Below, piece after piece: positions 12,001 through 24,400 of a stretch of 64,000 bases of DNA (position 1 is the first letter of the stretch; every line of letters starts with the position of its first letter). This stretch comes from Anseranas semipalmata. Its lineage: Eukaryota > Chordata > Aves > Anseriformes > Anseranatidae. The notes beneath the pieces are model-generated. The model saw only the letters and a program-made list of their open reading frames with translations, was not told where the DNA came from and did no database searches. The translations under genes and the position numbers were made by a program. Where the stretch lies: contig VXAA01004298.1 of assembly GCA_013399115.1 (NCBI GenBank), positions 533,460 through 597,459 of the forward strand, in the 5' to 3' direction.

Positions 12001-15000
12001 CTTGAAGGATGTTCAGGTCACTGACGCAGCTTGACCTCTGCATAAAAGGCTTAATACAGTCCTTCTATTCAGTGAAAAAGTCTCTGAGTCTAGGTAACTT
12101 ACAGGCCTTCTGCCATGGAAACAAAGAGGTTAAGCTTCTCCCAAAATGGCTTTATCCTAAAGATCTGGAAACAGAAAGCACCCCAAAACATTTTATGTGA
12201 ATTGATTTTTTTATTTTTTTTAACAACTCAGACTGCATAAGGTTTAGAGAGGGAGAGGGAGCTGAAGAGTTTGTTTTTTTTTACTTCAGTTCAGTGATAG
12301 TTTGAGAAATGAACTAGGGATGTGTCCAAAGGGAGCCTGGAAAAAGAACAAGGAGGCGAGTTTACGACCTGAATCTATAGCTCACCTAGCAGAGTCAACA
12401 GCCACCAAAAAAGCCACCTTCATCTCACCATCAAGGAAGAGGACCACAACTCTCAAACACTTTCTCAAGAGAGATTTCAGCACCAGGCTGTAATTCCGTT
12501 CAGACTGCAATGTTTCATCGAACTCTGAAAGAGCTGTAGCTGTTGAGCACACAGCACAGAAAACGAGCAAACATGTCTTCCCATGAAAGAGGCAGAAGTT
12601 GTATCTCATTTCTCACCAACTTCTCAGAAAAAAATCCAATTCTTACCCAAAAAAGTATTCATGTTTCTCACTTCTGCCTGGGGCAGTCTGATATTTCTAA
12701 TGGCTTGGGCTTTCCATTTACTCTCAGCAATTATTTAAAACATCTTGACAAAGTCATTTATTCTATTGTCACATTTAGACTGAGTCAAGCTCTTCAATAT
12801 TTTTCTTTACTACTTCTCAATGTCAAGCTAGCCTTAGTCAAATCAAATATATTCTCAATCTGGTAGAAGATTTTGTCATGTCAGCCAAAATCACTGCCTA
12901 ATACAGCCTAATTCCTATTTAGGTGCTTAAATCCAAAATTTAAATCCCTAGAACACTTATTCAGCTACCATTTAAGGTATTGCTGCCTTAAGTTTGCATT
13001 GGTACAGGTTCTCCAGGTAGCAAAACCCCAACATGCTGGGCCTAGAACAAGCCAATGTATTTTTTTTCTCCCCCTCTTAGTTTTTTCAGCTGATATTTTG
13101 CAAAATCAGAATGAATTCTCATGCAAATCCATCTCTTCACATACAGGCATTTTTTGGCAGTGTAAACAACAACAAAAGCTTTGTTTCCAAAGGCTGGACC
13201 TCTCCTACTCTGCTGATTTAATTACTACCAAAAGTTACAGACAGCCAATTTCTTGCACAGCCGATTACAATTTTGAACATTTAAGTATAGCAGACATTAT
13301 TCCTGTGCTCCAAATACCATGGCTCTTTGAGCCTGATTGTGGTGTATGCATATGATGAATCCATATGTTCTTGCTTGTTTCCATGGGAACCAAAAGTAAC
13401 AGAATGTCTGTAACTCAGCAAGGAAAACAACCTATGCCCATCCATTTATCCATGCACACACACACCTGCATGCATTAGCATATTCGATGTCTGTTTATGG
13501 GACTGTAGTCATTATGGTGAAGTGCAGATTTCCTACCCTTTCTCTTCCTATGTCTAATGTCTGTCATCCATATCCAGACATTACCCTAAACCTAGGACTG
13601 GTTCGACCTCTATTACAAATATAAATAACCTGATGTCCAGAGTTGCCTGTTAAGAGGCATGGAAGTTCTATAAACAATCACAGATTGTTCACAAATTTAA
13701 ATTTTATTCCTCAAATCAAAGCAGAATCTAAGCCTCAGCTTCTCGAGATACACTAGGCCAATGAATAACTGAACTTTAAAGGACTTCAAGCCCTTCAGTG
13801 CCCCGTATCTAGCGTTCAGTGCTTGTAAACTACAGTGGATGGAAAACATCTCTGTTTTCTCCTTCACGGCATTAATAGTAAAATAAAAATAGGTAGGCAA
13901 AAAAATTATTTTCTATTCTGGAGCTTAAGAAGCCTTATCCCTATAGGCTTAGTTGGAATATTCAACTGCAAAATCTACTATTTATAATCAAAAAGGTTTT
14001 AAATGAGTATCAACTGCACTCGCTAATATTTACGTACAATCTGTTCAGCACTGAAAGTAAAGCTTAGTAGTTATCTTTGGAGCCAAATACTTCTGGATCT
14101 GCCACAAAATGCACAACTTCGTGTGAGTTGTTTAACCTATATGTCCTCTGATTCAGAACCTTAAAATAGGGCTAATGTCCACTCTCAGATGTGTCGAGAG
14201 AAGGACTTCATTAACCTTTACATAAAGCACTCCAACGTCCTGTACAGAGAACAAGCTATATTAGTGAATATTTATACAACTTTCAACGTAAAAGCAGGAA
14301 ATGCATGGTGTAGACACACAAGACAGTCTGTGATCTGGACGTTTACACTCTAAAATAAACATGCACCAGGGAAGTGCACTCACTGAACACCAACAAAGCC
14401 TTCCAAATTCTAAAGCTAGTTTTTATTAAGATACAAACCAAAATAAGATGACTAGTTAAAAGAAAAAACTTAGATCTGATGGCTATCACAGCACATAGGA
14501 ATAAATTGCTGGCCTCACAAATTGCTTATTTTTACTCCTAAAAAAAGGGGAGGGGAGGGAGGATAAAGCAAGGAAAGCAACACCTAAGCAAAACCGCATG
14601 ACCAAGTTCCAGTTTCCATATTACTGTGTAAAGATGCTGTAACTTCCGTAACTGCTGACAAAATATCCCAAGTTCAAAGAGTTTGACAGAAATTCAGTAT
14701 GTATTTTAGCAGGTTAGTTGAGTGGGTGAGGCTGCAAAGTGCCAACAAATTGTGATTAGAAAATAAAATCAGAAGACATCTGTTTAAAAAAAACATCATA
14801 GTGAGTTCCCTCCTTCCTCTTGGGCAGGTACGTATTTCAAGCCTTGGGGCCCCTCGGAGATCTGCTTTTATAATAAATCTTACAAAAGCTGGGCTACAGA
14901 AGTGACCCAAGCTCCTCTGACACTACAAGCTGTAAACTGAAAAGAAAATTTTAACGCAAGAAAAGCAATGTTGTGTCAGACAAAGGTCATGAGAGCCAAT

Positions 15001-15144
15001 ATTCTACCTCTAAGAGTGGCAATAAGCACTTTTCAGGTAAAACTTTTCAAACCCTTTTAGCTTTTAAAGTAGAACTCTTCTACCTCTCAACTACTTTTGG
15101 CCTAGGGACCTTCCTGACTTGGATGATGTTTCTATAAATTTAGC
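9034..15144. other. Unassigned A+T-rich DNA
   Basis: No gene is supported. Plus-strand open frames of about 107 and 118 codons at 12543-12866 and 12999-13355 have no recognisable motif and do not exceed chance expectation. A short plus-strand segment at 11657-11733 has a very good acceptor (ttatgtccttgcag) and donor (tccag/gtaagctg) and is open in two frames; it is treated as a possible pseudo-exon. No repeat family is recognised in this stretch. Confidence 0.55.
11657..11733 (+). other. Splice-bracketed 77-base segment, possible pseudo-exon
   Basis: The acceptor is ttatgtccttgcag and the donor is tccag/gtaagctg; both are near consensus on the + strand. Two of three frames are open, one reading KSKAEQKDNRIIKIHVTIGL and another QGRTERQQDYKNTC. 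With two open frames and no neighbouring exon that could be matched, coding status cannot be decided. Chance is a fair explanation. Confidence 0.15.
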
Positions 15145-15400
15145 AACCACTGACAGAGATCTCTTCCTTTAACTCACTTCTTGAATTAAGCTGAACTTTT
15201 AGCACCCGTAGCTTCCTTTGCCGAGGCATTCCACAGCTCAATTACTTGTTGCATAGGGAACCCTGCCTTTCTCTGTTTTGAAACTGTCTCTTACTACCAT
15301 TACTTGATCCACCTCCTTCTTGTACTGAAACAGAGTGTGAACAACTGATCCCTGTTTACATTCTTCACTTGGTTTTATGTGTACCCATCAAATCACAATT
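15145..15400 (-). mobile_element. Ancient CR1/L3-like LINE fragment
   Basis: The + strand reads through landmarks of an old amniote CR1/L3-like repeat in reverse orientation: ccactgacagagatctcttc, then a stretch around aagctgaacttttagc, then gcattccacagctcaatta and a later gtgtgaacaactgatccct. The order and spacing match the repeat as I know it from turtle and bird genomes, but many substitutions separate it from any consensus. It is far more diverged than the CR1 copies further along, implying insertion deep in the lineage. The boundaries are approximate and the family name is from memory. Confidence 0.6.
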
Positions 15401-18400
15401 GAGTTATCTTAGTACATACCCCTGACATAGTTACATGCCACGTAACTCAGGAAGCCAAAGAAAGGAACATGCAATTCACTTTCTAGCACTGCAAGGAAAT
15501 GTGCCACCACTGAGTCAGCAATTTAAATTATGCCACAGCCCCGGTGCCAGCACTGACCACTGCTGGTCACATGCTGTAACCTTAGCAAAGCAACCATTTT
15601 CACAGTCCTTTGGAGTGACCCTTCCTCCATCGGAAGCCCTGATTATTTGAACTACTTATAACTACTGACTCATCTTTATTACTGTCAATTTTATTCTTCA
15701 GATTGCTTTCTGCCAGATGAGATGCAAATAAAATCAAATTGCTTATCACAGAATCCACCCATTTTTCTAAATAGAAGATGGTTGTTAATAATCGATCTGG
15801 ATGCCTACTTACATTCCTTGGTGTATTTAGGAGCTTTGATTTAAATAGCGATTCAGAACAAATGCAGGATGCACGTCTTTTAGTGTTTCTTTTACCATTA
15901 AAAGGAAACTTTTGAGCTACCTCCATGTAAAACAGCAAGCTTCAATTTTTGGCGCAAGTTTATAAAACACAAATAAAACAGATTATCACAAGAGCATACT
16001 AGCTGGCTCCTCAAGCACAGAACAGAAAGCTGAAGCCTGCTTCAGGCTGCTTAACGCAAAAACAATGATCAGCATATCGACACAGATCTTACCACTATTT
16101 AGCACTGGAATAACACACATCCTGTTGGTAAAGCCTTGGAATATAATGTTTCTACTCCTACAGATTTGTTGGGTCTAAAATGGTTATAGAGGAATTTATC
16201 TGTAGTTATGGAAAAGTCTGTATGTTGATACATCCCCATTATATGTGCTTCAAACTTCCAAAAATGTGAAGAGGAAAAACTTTGGGGTATTTGTTTTATT
16301 AAAAATTACATAAGTAATTGATAGTAGGCTACACTAGAGGCCCTCCATCAGCTAGTAATGTGTTAAAGATAAAGAATTCCAGTTCCAAGTCTAGTAGAAC
16401 AGATAGGTGTGTTTTCCAAGAAAGGTAGATTAGAAGTTACTGGGCAACTAGAAATGGAACGGTATTGAAAAGTGTGCTATTAGCAGTTCAGCAATATATT
16501 TTGCTGACAGCAAAGCTATGTCAGTAGCTACCTGTAATATGGAGCATCACAAAAGAGACTGTGCCAACAGTGTGGAAAAAGCTCTGCTGGAAGAGCAACT
16601 TACTTGAATTCATTACGTCAGAAATACAGCTGTTTGATAAGAAGTTCTTTAACAATGCACATCACTAAAGGATATTATTTCTAGCCAAGTTTAAATTATC
16701 TGTCAAGCTTCAACCATAGTGTAGTTGCCAATTTGACTGAGTGACACACACCGTAACTGAAAATAGAAATTTATGACAAACATTTCAAAAGCCCTTAGTA
16801 AAGACTGGCATTATTTTTCTATTTCAAATGTTTTCAGTTATAATTAAGATCCCAACAATTGATGAATTCAGAACATACTGTTCTGAAAATAAGCTCTACG
16901 TGCTTATTAGGAGCCTTGCACATGCATATCTTAGATATTTCCTCTTAATCATACGTATCATATGAATGGCTTCAAAACACTATTACGCATCCAGAAAACA
17001 ACCCACAGCATTTGCAAGACATTTTATAATAAACGAGGGTAATTTTAATAATGGTGAGCCAAAAAATGATTAACACCTATCTTCCCTGAAGCATACTGTG
17101 TATTCACAGAAATAATCTACATGTTGTTACACCCAATCCCACCTACACTATTCATCTCTTGCTGAAGCAAACTGTCCTTCTGCTTCCATCTTTTCCCAAA
17201 ACCACAATGAATACAATTTTCAATACCAAAATTAAACAGTAAGAAATCTAAAGACAGAAAAAGACACTATCTTTCCTAAATTTTTAGCAGTACCTGCACA
17301 GAGTTGAACATGTAAGAGAGCCTGGTAAAAACGTAGCTGCCTACGTTTAACAGCTAGACTTACGCTTTTCAAGGGAGACTATTCATTGTCTTCCATTTAT
17401 AAATCCAGTGGCTTATTAAGCACTTTAGCAATAAAATACAGGATCACAGTGTCTAGTTATTTTTATCTATAAACAAGAGAGAAGTACCAGTGTTGAAGAA
17501 ATGAATGTTTCATAGACAGTTCAACTCCGATGTATTTGTTCCAGATCCAGTGCCATAAAATCCTTTCCTTTTGCCATTCTTTCTACCACACAGGATTAAA
17601 AAGTGTCAAGAAGCAGAAATGTGTAAGGAAACGAAGTGTCCAGCCAACAGTGAAGCTATGTTTATTCCGGATGATTACCTGGCTTCTGGCAATTAAAGAC
17701 AATTCACCTGCTTTTGTTTATCTCCCTGAAATACTAAACATTTTACACACATTTTATTCACTTTTTAATAAACTTATTTGCTTTGTTTAGCTTATTTACA
17801 TAAACATTAAAACTTCTCCTGAAAACAGTGATTATGTCTAGGTGTGGTTTACCAAGAGACAATTATCAGTGGAGACAGAAACAGGGAAATAGGTCAAAAC
17901 ACTACTGAATTTCATGAGAATGGGTACTATCCAAGTGCTAGCAAGGAAGAGAGGAAGCATTTGTATTAGTGAGTGATAGTAGTGATGTTTCCTGGCAATA
18001 GATCTGTAAGACTGGTTGGGAAGGGACTCGGAAGAAAAAATAGTACCAGGCTACAAGGTTTCTGAAGAAGAGAAGGAGAAAATAAGCAACCACGTTCACA
18101 GAGAAGTCTCTAGCATCCCTAGAAAAAGAAAGTTGATTAGAATTTTCTTGAAGCCTTGAGCAATAAAAAAAATAAAGGGGAAGGGAGCAAAGAAATGCTT
18201 TAGAAGATGCTCAGGCCTCTAGTTTCTTACCTATCTTACCAACCGGATCTTGGAGCCTGGCATACACGGACACTCTGCATGTGTTCTCCATATGCCAGCT
18301 GGGAACGAGCATCAGCTTGTAATCTCAGCTAGCTAGCCCTCCTTCCAACTCCACTGTAGCTTAGCACTCCTGGTAGACTCTCCTTCCTGTCTTTGTCTAC

Positions 18401-21400
18401 TTTTCTTGACTGTCTCTGCTCATCACACTCCAGATAGTACAATTATTGAGTCTCCTACCTTTTTGGCAGAAACTGCAGTGACAGGCCTTTATCTGCAAAT
18501 TTCTCTCATTCAGGAATCACAGGGAAGTCCCTGAATCTGATAGATTAAAACAAACTGAAATAACACTGAAAACACTTGCTCCCTCAAATGATAATTTGTC
18601 TTCAGTACTATGAACCAAAATTCAAATGGCCACATGACTAAGTTATAAACAGAATACACCATTAATACTTTCAAGCTTTTAAATTTCATCTTTCATCAAC
18701 CGGATTTTAGGAAAACATAAGAAAATGGATGAGAGCAGGAAAGACTGGAAATAAAACAATGGCAAATGACTGAATGACAGGTAGAGTAAATGCTGCTTTA
18801 ACACAGTAGGTGTTTTCTGTGTTAGACAGTTTTGAAGGCACTAACAAATTTGCAATTTTACAGATTTTGACAAAAAGGATAATGATATAAAAAATAAAAT
18901 TATAAAACACTTTACTTGTGGCAAGAAGTCTTGACTTGATCCCATAATAGCAACTGAGGCTTTGAAAAGGAGTTCATATAAATTATTAAGTTACTGATTC
19001 TAAGTTGCTAAGACTATTTTTTTTTCTAGTTATACCTGGGACAAGTCTTAGCTCGATGGGGTCAATTGTCAGCTGTCCATCTTCTAGTTTCATTGATACA
19101 AATATAAAAACATCTCAGTGCTGCCTCATATATTTAATGATTCTTCCTCTGGTAGCCTCTTACCAATCTTACTTATTTTCAACACAGTAAAATGCTACCT
19201 CTCCTGATCACTTCTCTCTCACAGTGCCAGCATTACTAATTACTAGTTTGGGAAATTTATTAGTTATTATATGCAACAAAGCAATATAAATTGTAATAAA
19301 TGCCTGTCTTCAGAGGTGTTTGCTTTATCTTGTCTTGATTACATAACTAAATCCTGATAGAAATAAGGAGTCTTTGTGGAGCATGTATTTCTTTTTGAAC
19401 TGTGAATGTTCCACTTTTATTGAGATAACCTACATTAGAATTAAAGTATATCGTGACCATAACATAGCCTAAGATAATTCCGGCTAGCCTTTGAGCTCTT
19501 CATTAAGTGGCAGTTTTAGGAACATTAACATTTCCAACCACCTATACATACAACATCAAAAAGACAAAGAAAACACTACAAAACTTGAAGCTGCACAATA
19601 AGACAAAGTCAAGATGATTGCTCAGTACCTGTACTATTTGTCCATCCATTAATATGTGAATATAGGGCATACTGGACTGGTCACTTCAGAAACCACCAAG
19701 GTGTAGAGGAGAATGTAAATCAGCATAGCACTTATGTAAAACTTCCAGCAAAGCAATAGCTTTTACAGCAGGAATAGTTATCTGAAAGTAAAGGCAGCTT
19801 GTATGCTTCTGAATGGGATATGTTGAATACAACTCTGACTTACTGTTTAAATCCACACAGCTTGCAGTGTCTGATTACTAATCCAAGAATCTGTTAATAG
19901 AGTTTCAGCTATCCTTCCGAACCTTGCAGACAGCCATCTACAAGCCTAGGCCTCACATGTGTGGGGGCAAAGCTGGTGGTACATTTTGGGCATACACACA
20001 TAAGCAATACTAATTATGACTTACTGTTCTACTATGTGCTATATGTTATATTAACCTCCTGGCTCCATCCAACCTCAGTTATACAGCCTCGCATTTTGGG
20101 TAGGGTGCCAACAGCCTGTAACAAAGGTACACTTTGTGCCAGAAGAAATCCCTGAGAAACACAGTTTTAGCGACCAAAGCTGTGTGCAAGGAAGTCCCAA
20201 CCTTTCTCCAACAGAATGTAGCTTTCAGGGAGCTAAGGCAGGACTGTTTAATGGGGTATTCTCTGCAGACAGAGCTGTATGTAAGTGACTAATATTAGGA
20301 GCATTTACATGAGAGACTCTTTCTCTCTTTCAAGAGGTAAAACGTATACTTCTAGCCCAAAATGGAGAAGACAAAAGAAACCACATGAAAGAAAACTACA
20401 GTCATATTCATTTGGTTCCAAATACAGGTGTCCTGCGTAGACATTCAGCATCCCAAATTCCCTGCTGTATGGCGTTTCTGCTCAGTGCAGCGTTAGTAAG
20501 AGATTCCTATAAAGACTCACAATGTGCTTACCTTAGGAGATGTCCCTTGCCAGGTGTCAGCAGTTAATAAAGCTAAAACTATACATTTTTGCTAGCCCTG
20601 TTGATCAGATATGTAAGGAGACACGATGTGTCTGCCACAGCAGAATCAGCAAACTTCCATTCCATAAACAGTTATGGTGACAAAACTATTTTTACTTCTC
20701 CGACTTGTTTCTCTCTGATCAGGAATAACCCTACACCTGCAAAGGAAAGGCTCACAGATATCTTACCAGGAGTTTCAAATATGTCCTAACAAAAGTTCAA
20801 ACCATTTTTGGGCTACTCCATGTTCTTGCACCCTCAATGTTTGTGACATTTTATTTCTGGTTCTCTTACCTTGTTTTCCATAGGCTCACATCTGCTCTTC
20901 TGGTCCCAGTCCAGAGTACCCATACTTGCAAAAGGGGTTGCTCCTTCCTTTTTTTCATCTGTGAGGGACTTCTTCAACAGGCAGCCCATGCACCAACTCG
21001 TGGCACCGTGCTCACGGCTCTCCATCTTACTCTATACCAGCCTCTGTCGTGCTGGGAGAATGTCCTCAGGGAAAGACTCGTAAGATGTAGAACACAACCA
21101 CTGGTGTTTGGTGGAGGTCTGGATTCTTCATTCAGGAAAATGGTAATACCACAAAGACCAAAGTCTGTGGAAGCAAAGTCATAAAGCCTGAACAGATCCA
21201 CAGGTCTGGATTCTGGAGGCAGCACACCTTCTTCAGAAGAACAGCATGAAGTCTTTGACTTTGAAAGGATGGGCTTTTCCCAATCCTCTTCATCCTCTCT
21301 GTGCCAAGCACACTTTGTTTCTGCCTCTTTTTTCCCAGTCTCTCTAGAAGTTCTGCAGGACAACCTCACTCCCTGCTGCTGGGTAGGTTATGCATGTTAC

Positions 21401-24400
21401 ACAGCTGGTTCCTGTTGGCTCTCAGGCACAGGTGAAAGAGGTAATGAGGCCACATTAGACTGGGGGAAGGGAGACTGCCTGTCCTTTCACAGGCACCTCA
21501 GGACTGGCTGCTACCTATGGCAATATCTCAGGTGCTGCAGATATTCTTCAATACACAGAAAACTAATTGCTATCTCAAACACTGCTATACAACAGCTGCA
21601 AGCTATTGGCTTCCTAAAGGTCAGTATTTAAAAAAAAAAAAAAAAAAAGCAATGCCAGCTTGTTCTGGTTTTGTTTCAATATTAATTTCTAACATACAGA
21701 AACTTGCTATGAAACAACTGCGAGAAAAGTCACTTATTTGTGTCTGTAGATGAAATGGAGGGACTTCTGTTTACCGCAAGTAGGCACGTCTGGAGAGAAC
21801 AACTTTCCTTCCCTTGCAGCCTAGCTTGACTTCTAGAGACACATCCTTGTTGAGGTAAATTGCTGTGACTTCCCTGGAGTCAGACTATTTTTACAGGTAG
21901 AGGATATGGCTCACAGGATCCTCTGAAGAAGCCTTTACCTGTCTCTTCAGAGTTTGTCTGCTGATAACTCTGAAAGAATACACTGTCACTGCAACTCTCA
22001 TATTGTTGACTTATGAATGAACATGGAAAACACTATCAGTTACTCACTGAGAAATTTCAATCCATCAACTTTTCCAGGGGAAAAAGAAAAACGTCAGCCA
22101 AGATATAAAATGCCGCTAAGTGATGTGTTCCTACTAGAGCTTTGTTTTTACAGACTGTGATATCAAATTGCATAGTCCCCACTTATGCCAAGACCGCAGA
22201 ATTGTAGGTACAGCAGTTTCCAAAGCATTACAGTATGATCTACCCTGACTACAGCAAATGAATAATAACCATCTCAATTTCACAGCAGTTTATATGATGT
22301 GTATCCATTAAAACAACTTGCCTTTTTATTGTTGTTTCTAATAACTCAATAAAAAATCTGCAGTATTTATGATTAAGAAGCTGTTACAGTTATCAAGCTC
22401 TGCAATTTTCAGTCCCAAACCATACTGTACTACTGCAGTGCTTCTACAACACAGTTTTTAACTACACCCAGCTTTCTGAAATTTTACTGGGTGTGATCTA
22501 GTTCTTAACCAAACCTTTAACAGCTATGAATAGTTTCACATATGACATTTTAATGCCAAAAATGGATGGTTAGACATTCAGCCTGACCTTCACAAGTCAT
22601 CTACAGAATTTCACTTAATATTCCTGCATCAAAACCATAGCTTCTGGTCGAGCTGATTTGTAACAGACACACCCTCTGCTCCCTTCGGAGGCCCTGAAAG
22701 AACCTTTTGAAAAAGCTGTCTTAATCATCAAAGACTAAAGATTCTCGCTAATTCCTGTCCTGCCCACACATTTCTAACCTTTGAAATCCAACTTGCCAAC
22801 AATACAAACCAATCATTATTGGTTCTTCTCTAAAATTGTTATGCCAATTGCCTTTTCTGCCAAATTTTTGTTACATATATTGGGCATTTACAGTACTACA
22901 GCTATGAGTATTATCTGGACAAATTTCACATATACTAGCTGCTCATGGTTCCGGTTTTGTTCTCCCAGATGCTTATACAGAGCATTTTAGATGTGAAATA
23001 TTTCTGATACATCTTGATACAGGAACATCACCAATTCTAGACAAAATGGGAATGTTAAATAAATTAGCTCTCTTCCAGCTAACCTTACCTCACAGTCAGT
23101 ATTTGTCCGAGCTGGGTCAGTGCTAAGGCTGTTGTGAGGTCTCTATTGTTTGAGAATGAAGCAACATGCAAACCTGTGATTCTTTCATACCTAATTTTCT
23201 TTTGTAAGGAATGATATTATATTGTACTGACACTGTCACTGGAGCTGAACTAGCTCTACTCCGAAATGAAATGGACAAGCAGGTCACAGCTCTTCCAGCT
23301 GTTATTCCAGATTTAGATGTCTCTGTCTCAGTTGCAATTTCTTCAAGTCTCTTTCTAACCCAAAGCCACTAGGAATTTACTTTGAAAAAGCAAATCAAAA
23401 CTGAGCATATGTCTGCAGTGTACATAGCAGTGCAGGAAGGTCAGGCTAGTGCTGACTGGTACATCTGCACAGAACAGCATTAACATGTTAGTGGTGTACT
23501 GTGTCTCTGCTCACAGGTCCTGCCTCTCATAAGGGCTTACTAACTGTAGCGCAACACTAGCTTGACAGTCAGCTCCAAGTTCTCTGCAGCATGTGATCTT
23601 GAAAAACATTGACCAACACCAGAAAAGAACAACAAAGAATTCCCACAATAACTAAAAATTCTTATTGTTTTTAAATATTTGAGGTTGAAGATTTTTGTGT
23701 GTGCATAATTCTTGCTTAGTATCTATCCTCCCCTTTTAACAATAATTGTCCATTTTACTTTGATATACCTGAGATCTAGGAATCACCTACTAGAATGGAA
23801 GGAAGAAAACTTACTTCAGATAAACTTCTGTCTACATTTAGATAATATCAGTAGCTTGGACAGCATAATAAAAGATTCCTGAGGTATTTAGATATTTCAT
23901 GTTATCCTTAACTGCTGAATGTTCAGACATAACAAAGTTTGGATAAATTACCCTCACTACAAAAAAGTGGATATGCTAACTTACCGCATTTTGGATGAAA
24001 GCAACGTTAATGTATTGCTGCAATAAATCCACATGATATGGGAAGCTTACAAGGAGTCAAAAATTTATTTTGTAATTGCTTTAATTCCAAGTCTGATTCA
24101 AGAAAAAATGAAAACTTCACTTAAAGCCATTAGCCAGATGACAAAATGCATCCTTCCATAAAGTCATTATTAAAGAGACAGGACTAGAAAACTTCAGTAG
24201 TTACTGTTTTACATGGTCAGAAAATGATTTTCATGGGGTATTAAGCTTACTAACAACACACTTTACAAGTGGAAAGAAGTATATCCTATTCATCAAAGTA
24301 ATTCCCAATATGACCTTCAACATGTAGCATTAATAATGATTTACTAACATCTTCCTAATCAAAGTATAGTTCTTTCTTGGTAATTAACACTTGGAGGCAG

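Noticed and set aside
13590..13620. Possible tRNA B-box (ggttcgacctc)
   Set aside because: No matching A-box, cloverleaf arms or acceptor stem could be found around it.
15830..15940. Minus-strand exon ending at a strong donor gtaagtagg
   Set aside because: The acceptor is only moderate, the peptide (about 36 residues, basic) is unrecognised, and no partner exon fits.
18228..18320. Minus-strand segment with two donors (gtaagatag, gtaagaaac)
   Set aside because: The acceptor is weak, more than one frame is open, and no family or partner exon is recognised.
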